From Stenotrophomonas maltophilia (GTDB taxonomy: Bacteria > Pseudomonadota > Gammaproteobacteria > Xanthomonadales > Xanthomonadaceae): a stretch of DNA of 64,000 nucleotides. Shown piece by piece: positions 9,550 through 19,932 of this stretch. The notes below the pieces were generated by a model, which saw nothing but the letters and a program-made list of their open reading frames with translations, did no database searches and was not told the DNA's origin. The position numbers were made by a program, and so were the translations under genes. How positions within the stretch are numbered: the stretch's first letter is position 1; each line of letters begins with the position of its first letter. The stretch spans positions 12,631 to 76,630 of the forward strand of contig DEZI01000028.1 in assembly GCA_002364755.1 (NCBI GenBank). Reading direction: 5' to 3'.

Positions 9550-12500
9550 GTGGTCTCCAGCTGGATCCTGCTGCTGGTCTCGGTTGCCTATGCCGCGCTG
9601 CTGTTCGGCGTGGCGTGGTGGGGCGACCGTCGGCCGATGTACCCCGACCGGCCGTGGCTGCGGCCGGTCGTCTACAGCCTGGCGCTGGCCGTGTACTGCT
9701 CGTCGTGGACCTTCTACGGCGCGGTAGGCACCGCGGTCCGCCACGGCGTGGGCTACCTGCCGATCTACATCGGCCCGCTGCTGATGCTGCTGTTCGGCTG
9801 GCGCATCATCGAGCGCCTGGCGTTGGTGGCGCGCAGCCAGAACGTTGTGTCCATCGCCGATTTCATCTCCTCGCGCTTCGGCCGCTCGCGGCGGCTGGCC
9901 GCGCTGGTGGCGATCATCGCCCTGATCGGCATCGTTCCGTACCTGGCGCTGCAGTACAAAGCGGTGGCGATGAGCCTGCAGGTGCTGACCGGCAACGCCG
10001 GCCCCACCGGCTTCTTCACCGACCCGGCCCTGTACGTGGCGCTGCTGATGGCCCTGTTCGCGACCCTGTTCGGTACTCGCCAGGTCGATGCCACCGAGCA
10101 TCACCACGGCATGATGCTGGCCATCGCTTTCGAATCGGTCATCAAGCTGCTGGCGATGCTGGCGGTGGGCGTGTTCGCCTACCTGTGGCTGAGCAACCGC
10201 ACCGATGCGGTGGTGCAGTCGGTGCATACGCTGTTCACCGGCCTGCCGCCGGTGGGCTTCATCTCGCAGACGCTGCTCAGTTTCCTCGCCATCATCTGCC
10301 TGCCGCGGCAGTTCCACGTGGCCGTGGTCGAGTGCGGCGACGTGCGTGACGTGCGCCGCGCGCGCTGGATGTTCGGCGGCTACCTGGTGCTGATCTCGGC
10401 GATGGTGCTGCCGATCGCCACGGCCGGCGTCACCCTGTTCGGCACCGGGGGGACCGTGGCCGACGATGCGATGGTGCTGGCCCTGCCGCTCGCCGAAGGG
10501 CGCAACGCGCTGGCGTTGATCGCCTACGTCGGCGGCTTCTCGGCCGCCACCGGCATGGTCATCGTGGCCTCCATCGCGCTGGCCACCATGGTCAGCAACG
10601 ACCTGGTGATGCCGGTGCTGCTGCGCCGCAGTGGCGACCACCAGGAAGCAGCCGACATGGCCTCGCGCGTGCTGTGGATCCGCCGCATGGCGATCCTGCT
10701 GCTGGCGCTGATGGCCTACAGCTACTACCGCAGCAGCAGCAACGACAGCAGCCTGGCCTCGTACGGCCTGATGGCCTTCGCTGCGGTGGCGCAGTTCGCG
10801 CCGGGCCTGATCGGTGGCCTGTACTGGCGCGGCGCCAGCCGTCGCGGCGTCGAGGCTGGCATGGTGCTGGGCTTTGCCACGTGGATATACACGCTGCTGC
10901 TGCCGGCGATGACCATGGCTGGCTGGGTGGATGCGACCTGGGTGCGGCACGGGCCGTTCGGCGTGGAGTGGCTGCGTCCGCACCAGCTGTTCGGCATGAC
11001 CGGCTGGGACCCGCTGACCCATGGCACGTTCTGGTCGCTGCTGGTCAACGTGGCCACGATGATGCTGGTGTCCGCGCGCTGGCGTCCGGGCGTGGACGAA
11101 CGCCTGCGCGCCGCGCCCTTCCTCGATCCCTATGCCGAGCGACCCTCGGTGGCCGGCGGCTGGCCCGGTCATGTGCACGTGGGTGACCTGCTGGCACTGG
11201 CCTCGCGTGTGGTCGGCGAGCGCCACGCACGGCGTTCGTTCTTTGAACAGGCGCAGTCGCTGGGGCGCGAGCTGCAGTCGACGGCGCCGGCGGACCGGCC
11301 GTGGGTGCAGTTCACCGAGCGCCTGCTGGCCGCGTCCATCGGCGCCGCGTCCGCGCGCCTGCTGCTGACCAGCCTGCTGCGCGGCTCGGGCATGGACCTC
11401 GGGGAAGTGGTGGCGGTGCTGGACGAAGCGGGGCAGGAGCTGCGCTTCAACCGCGAGATCCTGTCCACCACGCTCGAAAACATCAGCGCGGGCGTCAGCG
11501 TGGTCGACCCGGACATGCGCCTGACCGCCTGGAACCGCCGCTACCAGGACATGTTCGGCTACCCCGACGGCATGCTCTACGTGGGCCGCCCCGTGGCCGA
11601 CCTGATCCGTTACAACGCCGAACGCGGTGAGCTGGGCGAAGGCGATATCGAAGTGCAGATCAACCGTCGCATCGGCTACATGCGCGCCGGTTCACCGCAC
11701 GTGTTCGAGCGTACGCGCAGCGACGGCAAGGTGATCGAGATGCGCGGCCAGGCCCTGCCTGGCGGCGGTTACGTGACCAGCTACAACGACATCACCGACT
11801 ACAAGCACGCGGAAAAAGCGCTGCTGGAAGCCAACGAAACACTGGAACAGCGCGTGGCCGAACGCTCGCACGAAGCCGAGGTCGCGCAGCAGTCGAAGAC
11901 CCGCTTCCTGGCGGCGATCAGCCATGACGTGCTGCAGCCGCTGAACGCTGCGCGCCTGTTCGCCTCGGCATTGCGTGACAGTGACCATGTGAGCGACGAA
12001 CAGAAGCACCTGGCCGAACGCGTGGATGCCTCGCTGCGTGCGGCCGAAGAACTGCTGGATGGCCTGCTGGACGTCTCGCGGCTGGATGCCGGTGGCCTGC
12101 ATCCGGTAATCGGTGAGTTCGACGTGAGCGCGCTGATGCGCGAACTGGCTGCACAGTACACCCCGGTGGCGGCGGGGCGCGGCCTGCGCCTGGACCTGTT
12201 CGCGCGTACCACCTGGGTACGCAGCGACCGCCGCCTGCTGCGCCGCGTGCTGCAGAACTTCCTCGCCAATGCGCTGCGCTACACCCGCCAGGGCCGCATC
12301 GTGCTGGCCGTGCGCCAGCGTGGCGATGAAGTGGAGCTGCAGGTGTGGGATACCGGCCCGGGCATCCCCGAGCACCACATGCGGCAGATCTTCGACGAGT
12401 TCCATCGCTACCAGCAGCCCTTCGACTGGGGCGAGCAGGGGCTGGGCCTGGGCCTGTCGATCTGCCAGCGCATCTCGCGCCTGCTCGACCACCGCCTCAA

Positions 12501-12996
12501 TGCGCGCAGCCGGGTCGGCAGCGGTTCGATGTTCTCGATCATTCTGCCGCGCGTGGCGCCGCTGCCGGGCTACAGCGAGCCGCTGCTGCCCGCCCAGGCC
12601 GCCGCACCGCCGGTGCGCAGCGATTCGCTGGCCGGCATGCGCGTGCTGTGCGTGGACAACGACGAGGAGATTCTCGACGGCATGCGCGCGCTGCTGGGCC
12701 GCTGGCAGGTGCAGGTGATCACCGCATCCACGGTGGACCAGGCGCTGGAAAGGGTGGCCGAGCAGCCACAGGTGATGCTGGTGGACTACCACCTGCACGA
12801 CCGCATGGATGGCCTGGACGCGCTGGTGGCCCTGCGCGAAGCGGCCGGCTACCCGTTGCCGGGCGCGCTGCTGACCGCCGACGGCCGCGATGAGCTGAAG
12901 CGCATGGCCCGCGAGCGCGGTTACCGGGTGCTGACCAAGCCGATCAAGCCGGCCTCGCTGCGCGCCTTCCTCGGCGCGCTGCGCGACGCGAGGTAA
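9550..12996 (+). CDS. crbS: CrbS-like SLC5/STAC hybrid sensor histidine kinase-response regulator
   Basis: The protein (1148 aa, GTG start) begins with about 13 transmembrane helices of the sodium:solute symporter type (residues ~1-500). A linker where the STAC domain sits follows, then a PAS domain (~640-750), HisKA (AAISHDVLQPLNAARL, His792), a HATPase with N-box NALRY, DTGPGIP and GLGLGLSI, and a C-terminal receiver (Asp1079 in LVDYH, conserved Lys in LTKPIKP). This architecture is that of CrbS/MxtR, which with CrbR controls acs, the acetate switch, in Vibrio and Pseudomonas. The partner regulator and acs lie 2.5 kb downstream on the opposite strand, which supports the call. The two halves of the system are split here by mntP and a RAYT. 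Confidence 0.85.
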   Translation: MVSSWILLLVSVAYAALLFGVAWWGDRRPMYPDRPWLRPVVYSLALAVYCSSWTFYGAVGTAVRHGVGYLPIYIGPLLMLLFGWRIIERLALVARSQNVVSIADFISSRFGRSRRLAALVAIIALIGIVPYLALQYKAVAMSLQVLTGNAGPTGFFTDPALYVALLMALFATLFGTRQVDATEHHHGMMLAIAFESVIKLLAMLAVGVFAYLWLSNRTDAVVQSVHTLFTGLPPVGFISQTLLSFLAIICLPRQFHVAVVECGDVRDVRRARWMFGGYLVLISAMVLPIATAGVTLFGTGGTVADDAMVLALPLAEGRNALALIAYVGGFSAATGMVIVASIALATMVSNDLVMPVLLRRSGDHQEAADMASRVLWIRRMAILLLALMAYSYYRSSSNDSSLASYGLMAFAAVAQFAPGLIGGLYWRGASRRGVEAGMVLGFATWIYTLLLPAMTMAGWVDATWVRHGPFGVEWLRPHQLFGMTGWDPLTHGTFWSLLVNVATMMLVSARWRPGVDERLRAAPFLDPYAERPSVAGGWPGHVHVGDLLALASRVVGERHARRSFFEQAQSLGRELQSTAPADRPWVQFTERLLAASIGAASARLLLTSLLRGSGMDLGEVVAVLDEAGQELRFNREILSTTLENISAGVSVVDPDMRLTAWNRRYQDMFGYPDGMLYVGRPVADLIRYNAERGELGEGDIEVQINRRIGYMRAGSPHVFERTRSDGKVIEMRGQALPGGGYVTSYNDITDYKHAEKALLEANETLEQRVAERSHEAEVAQQSKTRFLAAISHDVLQPLNAARLFASALRDSDHVSDEQKHLAERVDASLRAAEELLDGLLDVSRLDAGGLHPVIGEFDVSALMRELAAQYTPVAAGRGLRLDLFARTTWVRSDRRLLRRVLQNFLANALRYTRQGRIVLAVRQRGDEVELQVWDTGPGIPEHHMRQIFDEFHRYQQPFDWGEQGLGLGLSICQRISRLLDHRLNARSRVGSGSMFSIILPRVAPLPGYSEPLLPAQAAAPPVRSDSLAGMRVLCVDNDEEILDGMRALLGRWQVQVITASTVDQALERVAEQPQVMLVDYHLHDRMDGLDALVALREAAGYPLPGALLTADGRDELKRMARERGYRVLTKPIKPASLRAFLGALRDAR

Positions 12997-13016
12997 CGCG
13001 GAGCCTGAAATCCTCT

Positions 13017-13073
13017 GTAGAGCCGAGCCGATGCTCGGCTGGAGCGCTGTAGAGCCGAGCCCACGCTCGGCTG
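13017..13073 (+). repeat. Two direct GTAG REPs, GAGCCGAGC subtype
   Basis: GTAGAGCCGAGCCGATGCTC at 13017-13041 and GTAGAGCCGAGCCCACGCTC at 13049-13073 lie in the same orientation, directly after crbS. Confidence 0.8.
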
Positions 13074-13186
13074 CATCGCGCCGTGCACCCACAATTTCCC
13101 CGGCAATATAGCCTTCGCTATACAAACCAGCCCTGCCTGCGCGTTTGCCCGGAAATGCGCCACGCGTGGATCGCGGTGCTAAGCTT

Positions 13187-13296
13187 CGCGTCCCCTTGGG
13201 GAGTAGCCGGATTCCTACGCAGGAATCGTCCACGTCAACATACTCGGCCAGTGCGCCGTGGCGTGGACAACCATGATGGTTGGCGAGACCAGCGGC
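13187..13296 (+). promoter_or_regulatory. yybP-ykoY manganese riboswitch aptamer upstream of mntP
   Basis: The conserved yybP-ykoY segments appear in order: TTGGGGAGTAGCC, then a short hairpin (ATTCCTACGCAGGAAT), CGTCAACATACTCGGC, a variable hairpin, and TTGGCGAGACC. These build the L1 and L3 loops that bind Mn2+. The aptamer ends about 75 bp before the mntP ATG. Between them AGGTTGGGC (13313-13321) can pair with GCCCGACCT (13349-13357), a plausible expression-platform helix. Mn2+ would be expected to raise expression of the exporter. Confidence 0.85.
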
Positions 13297-13370
13297 CCGC
13301 GCGCGCAACGTCAGGTTGGGCGCGAGCGCGAGCCGTGCGTCCGTCCTTGCCCGACCTCCAGCAGCCGCCA

Positions 13371-13946
13371 ATGTCTCCTGTTTCGATCCTCCTGATCGGC
13401 TTCGCCATGTCCACCGATGCCTTCGCTGCGGCGATCGGCAAGGGTGCGGCCATGCGCAAGCCGGTGTTCCGCGATGCACTGCGCGCCGGCATCATCTTCG
13501 GCGTCATCGAGGCGATCACGCCCATCATCGGCTGGCTGCTTGGTCGCGCCGCCCTGCAGTACGTGGAAGCCTTCGACCACTGGATCGCGTTCGGCCTGCT
13601 GGTCGCGCTGGGCGTGCACATGATCATCAACGGCGTGCGCCCGGACAGCGGCGAAGAGAATGAGGATCCCTCGCAGCACCACGGTTTCTGGAAGCTGGCA
13701 CTGACCGGTTTCGCCACCAGCATCGACGCGATGGCCGTGGGCATCGGCCTGGCCTTCATGGACGTGCATATCGGTGTGATGGCTGCGGTCATCGGCCTGT
13801 GCACGCTGACCATGGTCACCGCCGGCATCATGCTGGGCCGCGTGCTCGGTGGCATGGTCGGCAAGCGCGCCGAGATCATCGGTGGCGTAATCCTGGTCAT
13901 CATCGGTTCGACGATCCTGTACGAACACCTGCACGGCGTGGCGTAA
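13371..13946 (+). CDS. mntP: Manganese efflux pump MntP
   Basis: MntP exports Mn2+ across the inner membrane. The 191-aa product has six predicted transmembrane helices in two related halves. Each half carries the acidic motif of the family: GFAMSTDAFAAAIGKG near the N-terminus and GFATSIDAMAVGIGL in the middle. ATG 13371 is chosen because the family signature begins right after it; the frame is open further upstream, but that part is the riboswitch. No clear Shine-Dalgarno is present, which fits control of translation by the leader. Confidence 0.95.
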   Translation: MSPVSILLIGFAMSTDAFAAAIGKGAAMRKPVFRDALRAGIIFGVIEAITPIIGWLLGRAALQYVEAFDHWIAFGLLVALGVHMIINGVRPDSGEENEDPSQHHGFWKLALTGFATSIDAMAVGIGLAFMDVHIGVMAAVIGLCTLTMVTAGIMLGRVLGGMVGKRAEIIGGVILVIIGSTILYEHLHGVA

Positions 13947-13957
13947 CACGCGGAGCT

Positions 13958-13982
13958 GTAGAGCCGAGCCTGCGCTCGGCTC
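13958..13982 (+). repeat. Single GTAG REP, GAGCCGAGC subtype
   Basis: GTAGAGCCGAGCCTGCGCTC followed by GGCT, between mntP and the RAYT gene. It has the same sequence as the forward half of the array units at 14584-15430. Confidence 0.8.
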
Positions 13983-14060
13983 CAAGGTGAGGCATCGGCC
14001 GACAGGCGATGCGGTGTTGCCCCGATGGAGAGCCTGTCGGGCGCAGCATAGTCTTCGGGC

Positions 14061-14516
14061 ATGTCCAGTCCCGCACTCCGCACTGGCCGGTGGTCGCAGA
14101 CCGGCAATGTCTATGCGATCACCGCTGTGACATACGCGCGTCGACGCTGGTTCGACGATGAAGCCAACGTCGACCTTCTGATCGGGGCACTCCGTACGGT
14201 GGAGCGGACGGGGCGGACGTGCTCCCTGGCGTGGGTGGTCATGCCGGATCATCTGCACTGGCTGATCGAACTGCGATGCGGAACGCTCGCCGGATGCATG
14301 CAGATCCTGAAGTCCAGAAGCGGACGGACCATCGCCAGGCAAGTGGAAGCCAACGCGCCGATCTGGCAGCCGGGCTACTACGACCACGCGCTGCGCAGCG
14401 ATGAATGCCTGCGCACGCAGGCGATGTACATTGCGGCCAATCCGGTTCGTGCTGGGCTGGCGACGTTTCTTGGCGAGTACCCTCACGCCTGGAGCAGATG
14501 GCCTCTGCAGGAGTAG
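14061..14516 (+). CDS. REP-associated tyrosine transposase (RAYT, Y1/HUH family)
   Basis: RAYTs are single-copy HUH transposases that recognise and cleave REP sequences. The 151-aa product has the HUH motif in MPDHLHWL (His64, His66) and the catalytic tyrosine region in PGYYDHALR (Tyr106/Tyr107), plus the family C-terminus YIAANPVRAGLA. It is shorter than the E. coli TnpA_REP (165 aa) but appears intact. The gene is flanked on both sides by GTAG REPs, a single one at 13958 and the large array starting at its stop codon, as expected for a RAYT and its cognate REPs. Confidence 0.92.
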   Translation: MSSPALRTGRWSQTGNVYAITAVTYARRRWFDDEANVDLLIGALRTVERTGRTCSLAWVVMPDHLHWLIELRCGTLAGCMQILKSRSGRTIARQVEANAPIWQPGYYDHALRSDECLRTQAMYIAANPVRAGLATFLGEYPHAWSRWPLQE

Positions 14517-15483
14517 CGCGGTATTCGGCGAACAGCAGCCGAGCATGGGCTCGGCTCTACAAAGGCAGGTGCCGCGAAGTCCTGTAGAGCCGAGCCTGCG
14601 CTCGGCTCACGCGCGCAGGGCGATCTTCGGTCAACAGCAGCCGAGCATAGGCTCGGCTCTACAAAGGCAGGTGCCGCGAAGTCCTGTAGAGCCGAGCATG
14701 GGCTCGGCTCACGCGCGCAGGGCGATCTTCGGCGAACAGCAGCCGAGCATGGGCTCGGCTCTACAAAAGGCAGGTGCCGCGAAGTCCTGTAGAGCCGAGC
14801 CTGAGCTCGGCTCACGCGCGCAGCGCGGTATTCGGCGAACAGCAGCCGAGCATGGGCTCGGCTCTACAAAAGGCGGGTGCCGCGAAGTCCTGTAGAGCCG
14901 AGCCTGCGCTCGGCTCACGCGCGCAGCGCGATCTTCGGCCAACAGCAGCCGAGCATGGGCTCGGCTCTACAAAGGCAGGTGCCGCGAAGTCCTGTAGAGC
15001 CGAGCCTGCGCTCGGCTTACGCGCGCAGCGCGGCCTTCGGCCAACAGCAGCCGAGCATGGGCTCGGCTCTACAAAAGCAGGTGCCGCGAAGTCCTGTAGA
15101 GCCGAGCCTGCGCTCGGCTCACGCGCGCAGCGCGATCTTCGGTCAACAGCAGCCGAGCATGGGCTCGGCTCTACAAAGGCAGGTGCCGCGAAGTCCTGTA
15201 GAGCCGAGCCTGCGCTCGGCTTACGCGCGCAGCGCGGCCTTCGGCCAACAGCAGCCGAGCATGGGCTCGGCTCTACAAAAGGCGGGTGCCGCGAAGTCCT
15301 GTAGAGCCGAGCCTGCGCTCGGCTCACGCGCGCAGCGCGATCTTCGGCCAACAGCAGCCGAGTATGGGCTCGGCTCTACAAAAGGCGGGTGCCGCGAAGT
15401 CCTGTAGAGCCGAGCCTGCGCTCGGCTCACGCGCGCAGCGCAATCTTCGGCCAACAGCAGCCGAGCATGGGCTCGGCTCTACA
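14517..15483. repeat. Tandem array of ten paired GTAG REPs (BIME array) beside the RAYT
   Basis: A unit of 102-103 bp repeats from just after the RAYT stop to 9 bp before the crbR stop. Each unit has an inverted REP (AGCCGAGCATGGGCTCGGCT + CTAC), a spacer AAAGGCAGGTGCCGCGAAGT + CCT, a forward REP (GTAGAGCCGAGCCTGCGCTC + GGCT), and a spacer CACGCGCGCAG..TCTTCGG..AACAGC. The inverted REP begins at 14537, 14639, 14741, 14844, 14947, 15049, 15151, 15253, 15356 and 15459, so there are ten. Spacers vary by a few bases and by one A insertion. The REP stems are nearly invariant, with rare changes that keep most pairing. Apparent open frames in the array reflect its periodicity. Confidence 0.95.
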
Positions 15484-15491
15484 ACGGAAGT

Positions 15492-16157
15492 TCAGTCTTC
15501 TTCCGGCGGCAGCACGATGGCGTCGTCGTCGATCGCCAGCTTGCCGGCCATCAGCACGGCCTGGGTGCGGTTTGTCACGCCCAGCTTGCGCAGGATGGCG
15601 GTGACGTGGGCCTTGATCGTGGCCTCGGAGACGTTGAGGTCGTAGGCGATCTGCTTGTTCAAGCGGCCGGCACCGAGCATCTGCAGCACGCGGAACTGCT
15701 GCGGGGTCAGTTCGCGCAGGCGCTGGCCGACTTCGCGTTCCTCGCTGCCGGTGGGCGGCACATTGTGCGCTTCCGGCGGCGCCCAGGTTTCGCCATCGAG
15801 GATGGTGCCCAGCGCGTGGCCGATCGTGTCCGAGTCGGCTGATTTGGGAATGAAGCCCAGCGCGCCGTGGTCGAGCGCGCGGCGCATCACCGTCGCTTCT
15901 TCGCGTGCGGACACCACCACCACCGGCAGGTGCGGGTGCAGCGAGCGCATGTGCACCAGCGCGTTGAAGCCCTGCGCGCCAGGCATGTTGAGGTCCATCA
16001 GGACCAGGTCGGCGTCGTTGTGCTGGTCGGCCAGCGCGTACAGCGCTTCCACGCTGTCGGCCTCGAACAGCTGCACGCCGGGGATGACCCGCTGCACGGC
16101 CCCACGCAGGGCCTCGCGGAACAACGGGTGGTCATCGGCAATCAGGAGGGTGGTCAT
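15492..16157 (-). CDS. crbR: LuxR-type response regulator, CrbR-like
   Basis: The 221-aa product has an N-terminal receiver (DDHPLFREAL; phosphoacceptor Asp55 in LVLMDLNMPG; Lys in IPKSAD) and a C-terminal LuxR/GerE helix-turn-helix (LTPQQFRVLQMLGAGRLNKQ, then VSEATIKAHVTAILRKLG). CrbR is the response regulator paired with the CrbS transporter-kinase and activates acs. It lies 80 bp downstream of acs, on the same strand, which supports the assignment. Its 3' end abuts the REP array. The start at 16157 places DDH in the usual position. Confidence 0.87.
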   Translation of the reverse strand: MTTLLIADDHPLFREALRGAVQRVIPGVQLFEADSVEALYALADQHNDADLVLMDLNMPGAQGFNALVHMRSLHPHLPVVVVSAREEATVMRRALDHGALGFIPKSADSDTIGHALGTILDGETWAPPEAHNVPPTGSEEREVGQRLRELTPQQFRVLQMLGAGRLNKQIAYDLNVSEATIKAHVTAILRKLGVTNRTQAVLMAGKLAIDDDAIVLPPEED

Positions 16158-16187
16158 GGTCGGGGGGAACCGTGGGGGAAAGCAGAT

Positions 16188-16226
16188 GGGGTCGGAGCCC
16201 TTTCCTTGCGGAAAGGGATCCGACCC
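16188..16226. repeat. Long perfect-stem palindrome, GGGTCGGAGCCC family (copy 1)
   Basis: GGGTCGGAGCCCTTTCC pairs with GGAAAGGGATCCGACCC around a 4-base loop. Five related copies exist in the window (also 43179, 50414, 51270, 59974). Here it sits 11 bp past the acs stop and 30 bp before crbR, where it could act as a partial terminator or mRNA-end stabiliser. Confidence 0.8.
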
Positions 16227-16237
16227 TGGGTCGTACG

Positions 16238-18181
<1,944 letters not shown>

Positions 18182-18285
18182 GGCACCCTCACTTGCACGT
18201 TGACTTTGTATGTGCGGTCGCAGCATCGCAACGACCCTCCGCCACCAGTTTGCCCCATCCACCCCCGGTCGCGTCACCACGGCGC

Positions 18286-18301
18286 TTAGACCATGGTCGA
18301 A
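18286..18301. promoter_or_regulatory. Candidate CrbR operator 1
   Basis: TTAGACCATGGTCGAA is palindromic apart from one base pair (positions 3/14). A second copy lies 39 bp away. Both sit in the divergent acs/porin intergenic region. Assignment to CrbR is inferred from position and LuxR-type symmetry. Confidence 0.5.
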
Positions 18302-18324
18302 AGTCGGCGCCCTGCGGGCCCGGG

Positions 18325-18340
18325 TTCGACCAATGGCGAA
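18325..18340. promoter_or_regulatory. Candidate CrbR operator 2, overlapping porin -35
   Basis: TTCGACCAATGGCGAA matches operator 1 at most positions. It overlaps the expected -35 of a promoter whose likely -10 is TATACA at 18347-18352, the geometry of class II activation. Binding is inferred, not shown. Confidence 0.5.
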
Positions 18341-18425
18341 TACCGCTATACATAAACGCCCCGCAGTCTCGGCTCGACCGTGCCCCACGCGCGGCATCAC
18401 CTTGCCACTTGGGAGAGAGGGCAAC

Positions 18426-19853
18426 ATGAGCCACCGTACGTTGAAAGCCGTGCGCACACCTTTGGCGGCCTGCCTGCTGGTCGCTCTGGTCGCACCGGGC
18501 ATGGCGTTCGCAGAGACCGCCAAAGAGAAAGCGCTTGAATCACGCGTTGCCGAGCTGGAGCGCCAGGTCCAGGCGCTGCTGTCTTCGCAGCAGCAACAGC
18601 AGACCCAGATCGTGCAGACCCAGCAGGCCGTGACCGATGTCCGCGCCGTGCAGGCCGAGCAGAAGCCGGTCGTACAGGTGCCGGCCGGCAAGCAGCCGAT
18701 CCAGGTCACCACCATCACCCCGGGCGCCGCGCCGGGCACCACGGTCAAGATCGGCGGCTTCATCAAGGCCGATTTCCTGGCCACCCAGACCAGCGATGGC
18801 CAGCTGGCCGACGATGCCACCGGCCGCGCGCTGTACCTGCCGGGCCAGACCCCGGTGGCCGGTGCCGGCGGCTCGGGCAAGCGCTCGGACGTTGACTACA
18901 ACGCCCACGCCAAGTTCTCGCGCTTCAACATCGGCATCGACAACGTAAGCGAATCGGGCAACAAGTCCGGCGCGATGTTCGAGATGGACTTCTTCGGCAA
19001 CTCGCTGGGCAACCAGACCGCCACCAACACCTATGGCGTGACCCTGCGCCACGCCTACATGTACTGGAACAACTGGCTGGCCGGCCAGACCTGGTCCAAC
19101 TTCATGGATGCCGGTGCGCTGCCTGAGGCGGTCGACTTCGTCGGCCCGACCGATGGCGTGGTGTTCGTGCGCCAGGCGCAGGTGCGCTACACCCAGGGCG
19201 GCTTCAGCGTCGCCCTGGAAAACCCGGAAACCACCACCCTCACCGGTACCCGCAATCCGGTCACCGGCGTGTGGACCAACGCCAGCGCCAACTCCGACCG
19301 TGGCAGCCTGCCCGACCTGACGATGCGTTATGGCTGGAAGGGCGACTGGGGCACCTTCGGCGTCGGCGGCATCGTCCGCCAGCTGAAGGTCGACAATCAG
19401 GCCACCGGCGCCAAGGCCGACAAGGTGGCCGGCGGCCTGACCCTGGGCGGCAAGTGGGTGATGGGCGGCAATGATTCGCTGCACTACCAGCTGACCGGTG
19501 GCGAGGGCATCGCCCGCTACATCGGCCTCGGCGTCACTGCGGATACCGCCTATGACATCGCCCGCGACGAACTGAACCCGACCGGCGTGCTGGCCGGCTA
19601 CGTGGGCTGGCGCCATGCCTTCTCGCCGAAGCTGCGCACCAACCTGATCTACGCCCGCAGCGACTACGACAACGATGGCAGCCTGGGGCCGCTGGTCACC
19701 AAGAGCGTGCAGAGCATCCGCGGCAACATCTTCTACACGCCGATGCCCAAGGTCGATATCGGTGCCGAGTACATGTACGGCGTGCGTGAGATCGAGGATG
19801 GGCGCAAGGGCGATATCAACCGCGTGCAGTTCACCACGAAGTACAGTTTTTAA
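18426..19853 (+). CDS. DcaP-like outer-membrane porin with N-terminal coiled coil
   Basis: The 475-aa product has a signal peptide ending MAFA and then a heptad-rich segment (KALESRVAELERQVQALL plus a Gln run, residues ~26-65) typical of trimeric DcaP-type porins. A beta-barrel follows, beginning KIGGFIKADFLA and ending in a C-terminal aromatic, TTKYSF. DcaP-family porins take up small dicarboxylates and similar acids; the substrate here is unknown. A good SD (GAGAGG) precedes ATG 18426. It is divergent from acs across candidate CrbR sites and is followed by an MHS transporter, so a joint role in organic-acid uptake is likely. Confidence 0.8.
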   Translation: MSHRTLKAVRTPLAACLLVALVAPGMAFAETAKEKALESRVAELERQVQALLSSQQQQQTQIVQTQQAVTDVRAVQAEQKPVVQVPAGKQPIQVTTITPGAAPGTTVKIGGFIKADFLATQTSDGQLADDATGRALYLPGQTPVAGAGGSGKRSDVDYNAHAKFSRFNIGIDNVSESGNKSGAMFEMDFFGNSLGNQTATNTYGVTLRHAYMYWNNWLAGQTWSNFMDAGALPEAVDFVGPTDGVVFVRQAQVRYTQGGFSVALENPETTTLTGTRNPVTGVWTNASANSDRGSLPDLTMRYGWKGDWGTFGVGGIVRQLKVDNQATGAKADKVAGGLTLGGKWVMGGNDSLHYQLTGGEGIARYIGLGVTADTAYDIARDELNPTGVLAGYVGWRHAFSPKLRTNLIYARSDYDNDGSLGPLVTKSVQSIRGNIFYTPMPKVDIGAEYMYGVREIEDGRKGDINRVQFTTKYSF

Positions 19854-19857
19854 ATGA

Positions 19858-19916
19858 GTGCCGACCAACGGTCGGCACCTACCAGAACATGATTGCCGAC
19901 CAACGGTCGGCACTAC
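19858..19916. repeat. Two REP-like palindromes, GCCGACCAACGGTCGGC subtype
   Basis: GTGCCGACCAACGGTCGGCA and a second copy ending GGCACTAC lie between the porin and MHS transporter genes. They could attenuate or stabilise a shared transcript. Confidence 0.75.
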
Positions 19917-19932
19917 AGAGGGGAAGCGTCCC

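Noticed and set aside
14774..15407. Long repetitive open frames in the REP array
   Set aside because: They consist of the same ~34-residue peptide repeated on both strands, caused by a unit near 102 bp, a multiple of three. No start signals or family resemblance.
14517..15483. Repeat array as a CRISPR
   Set aside because: The repeats are palindromic REPs in alternating orientation, spacers are nearly identical between units, no cas genes are present, and the unit is 102-103 bp.
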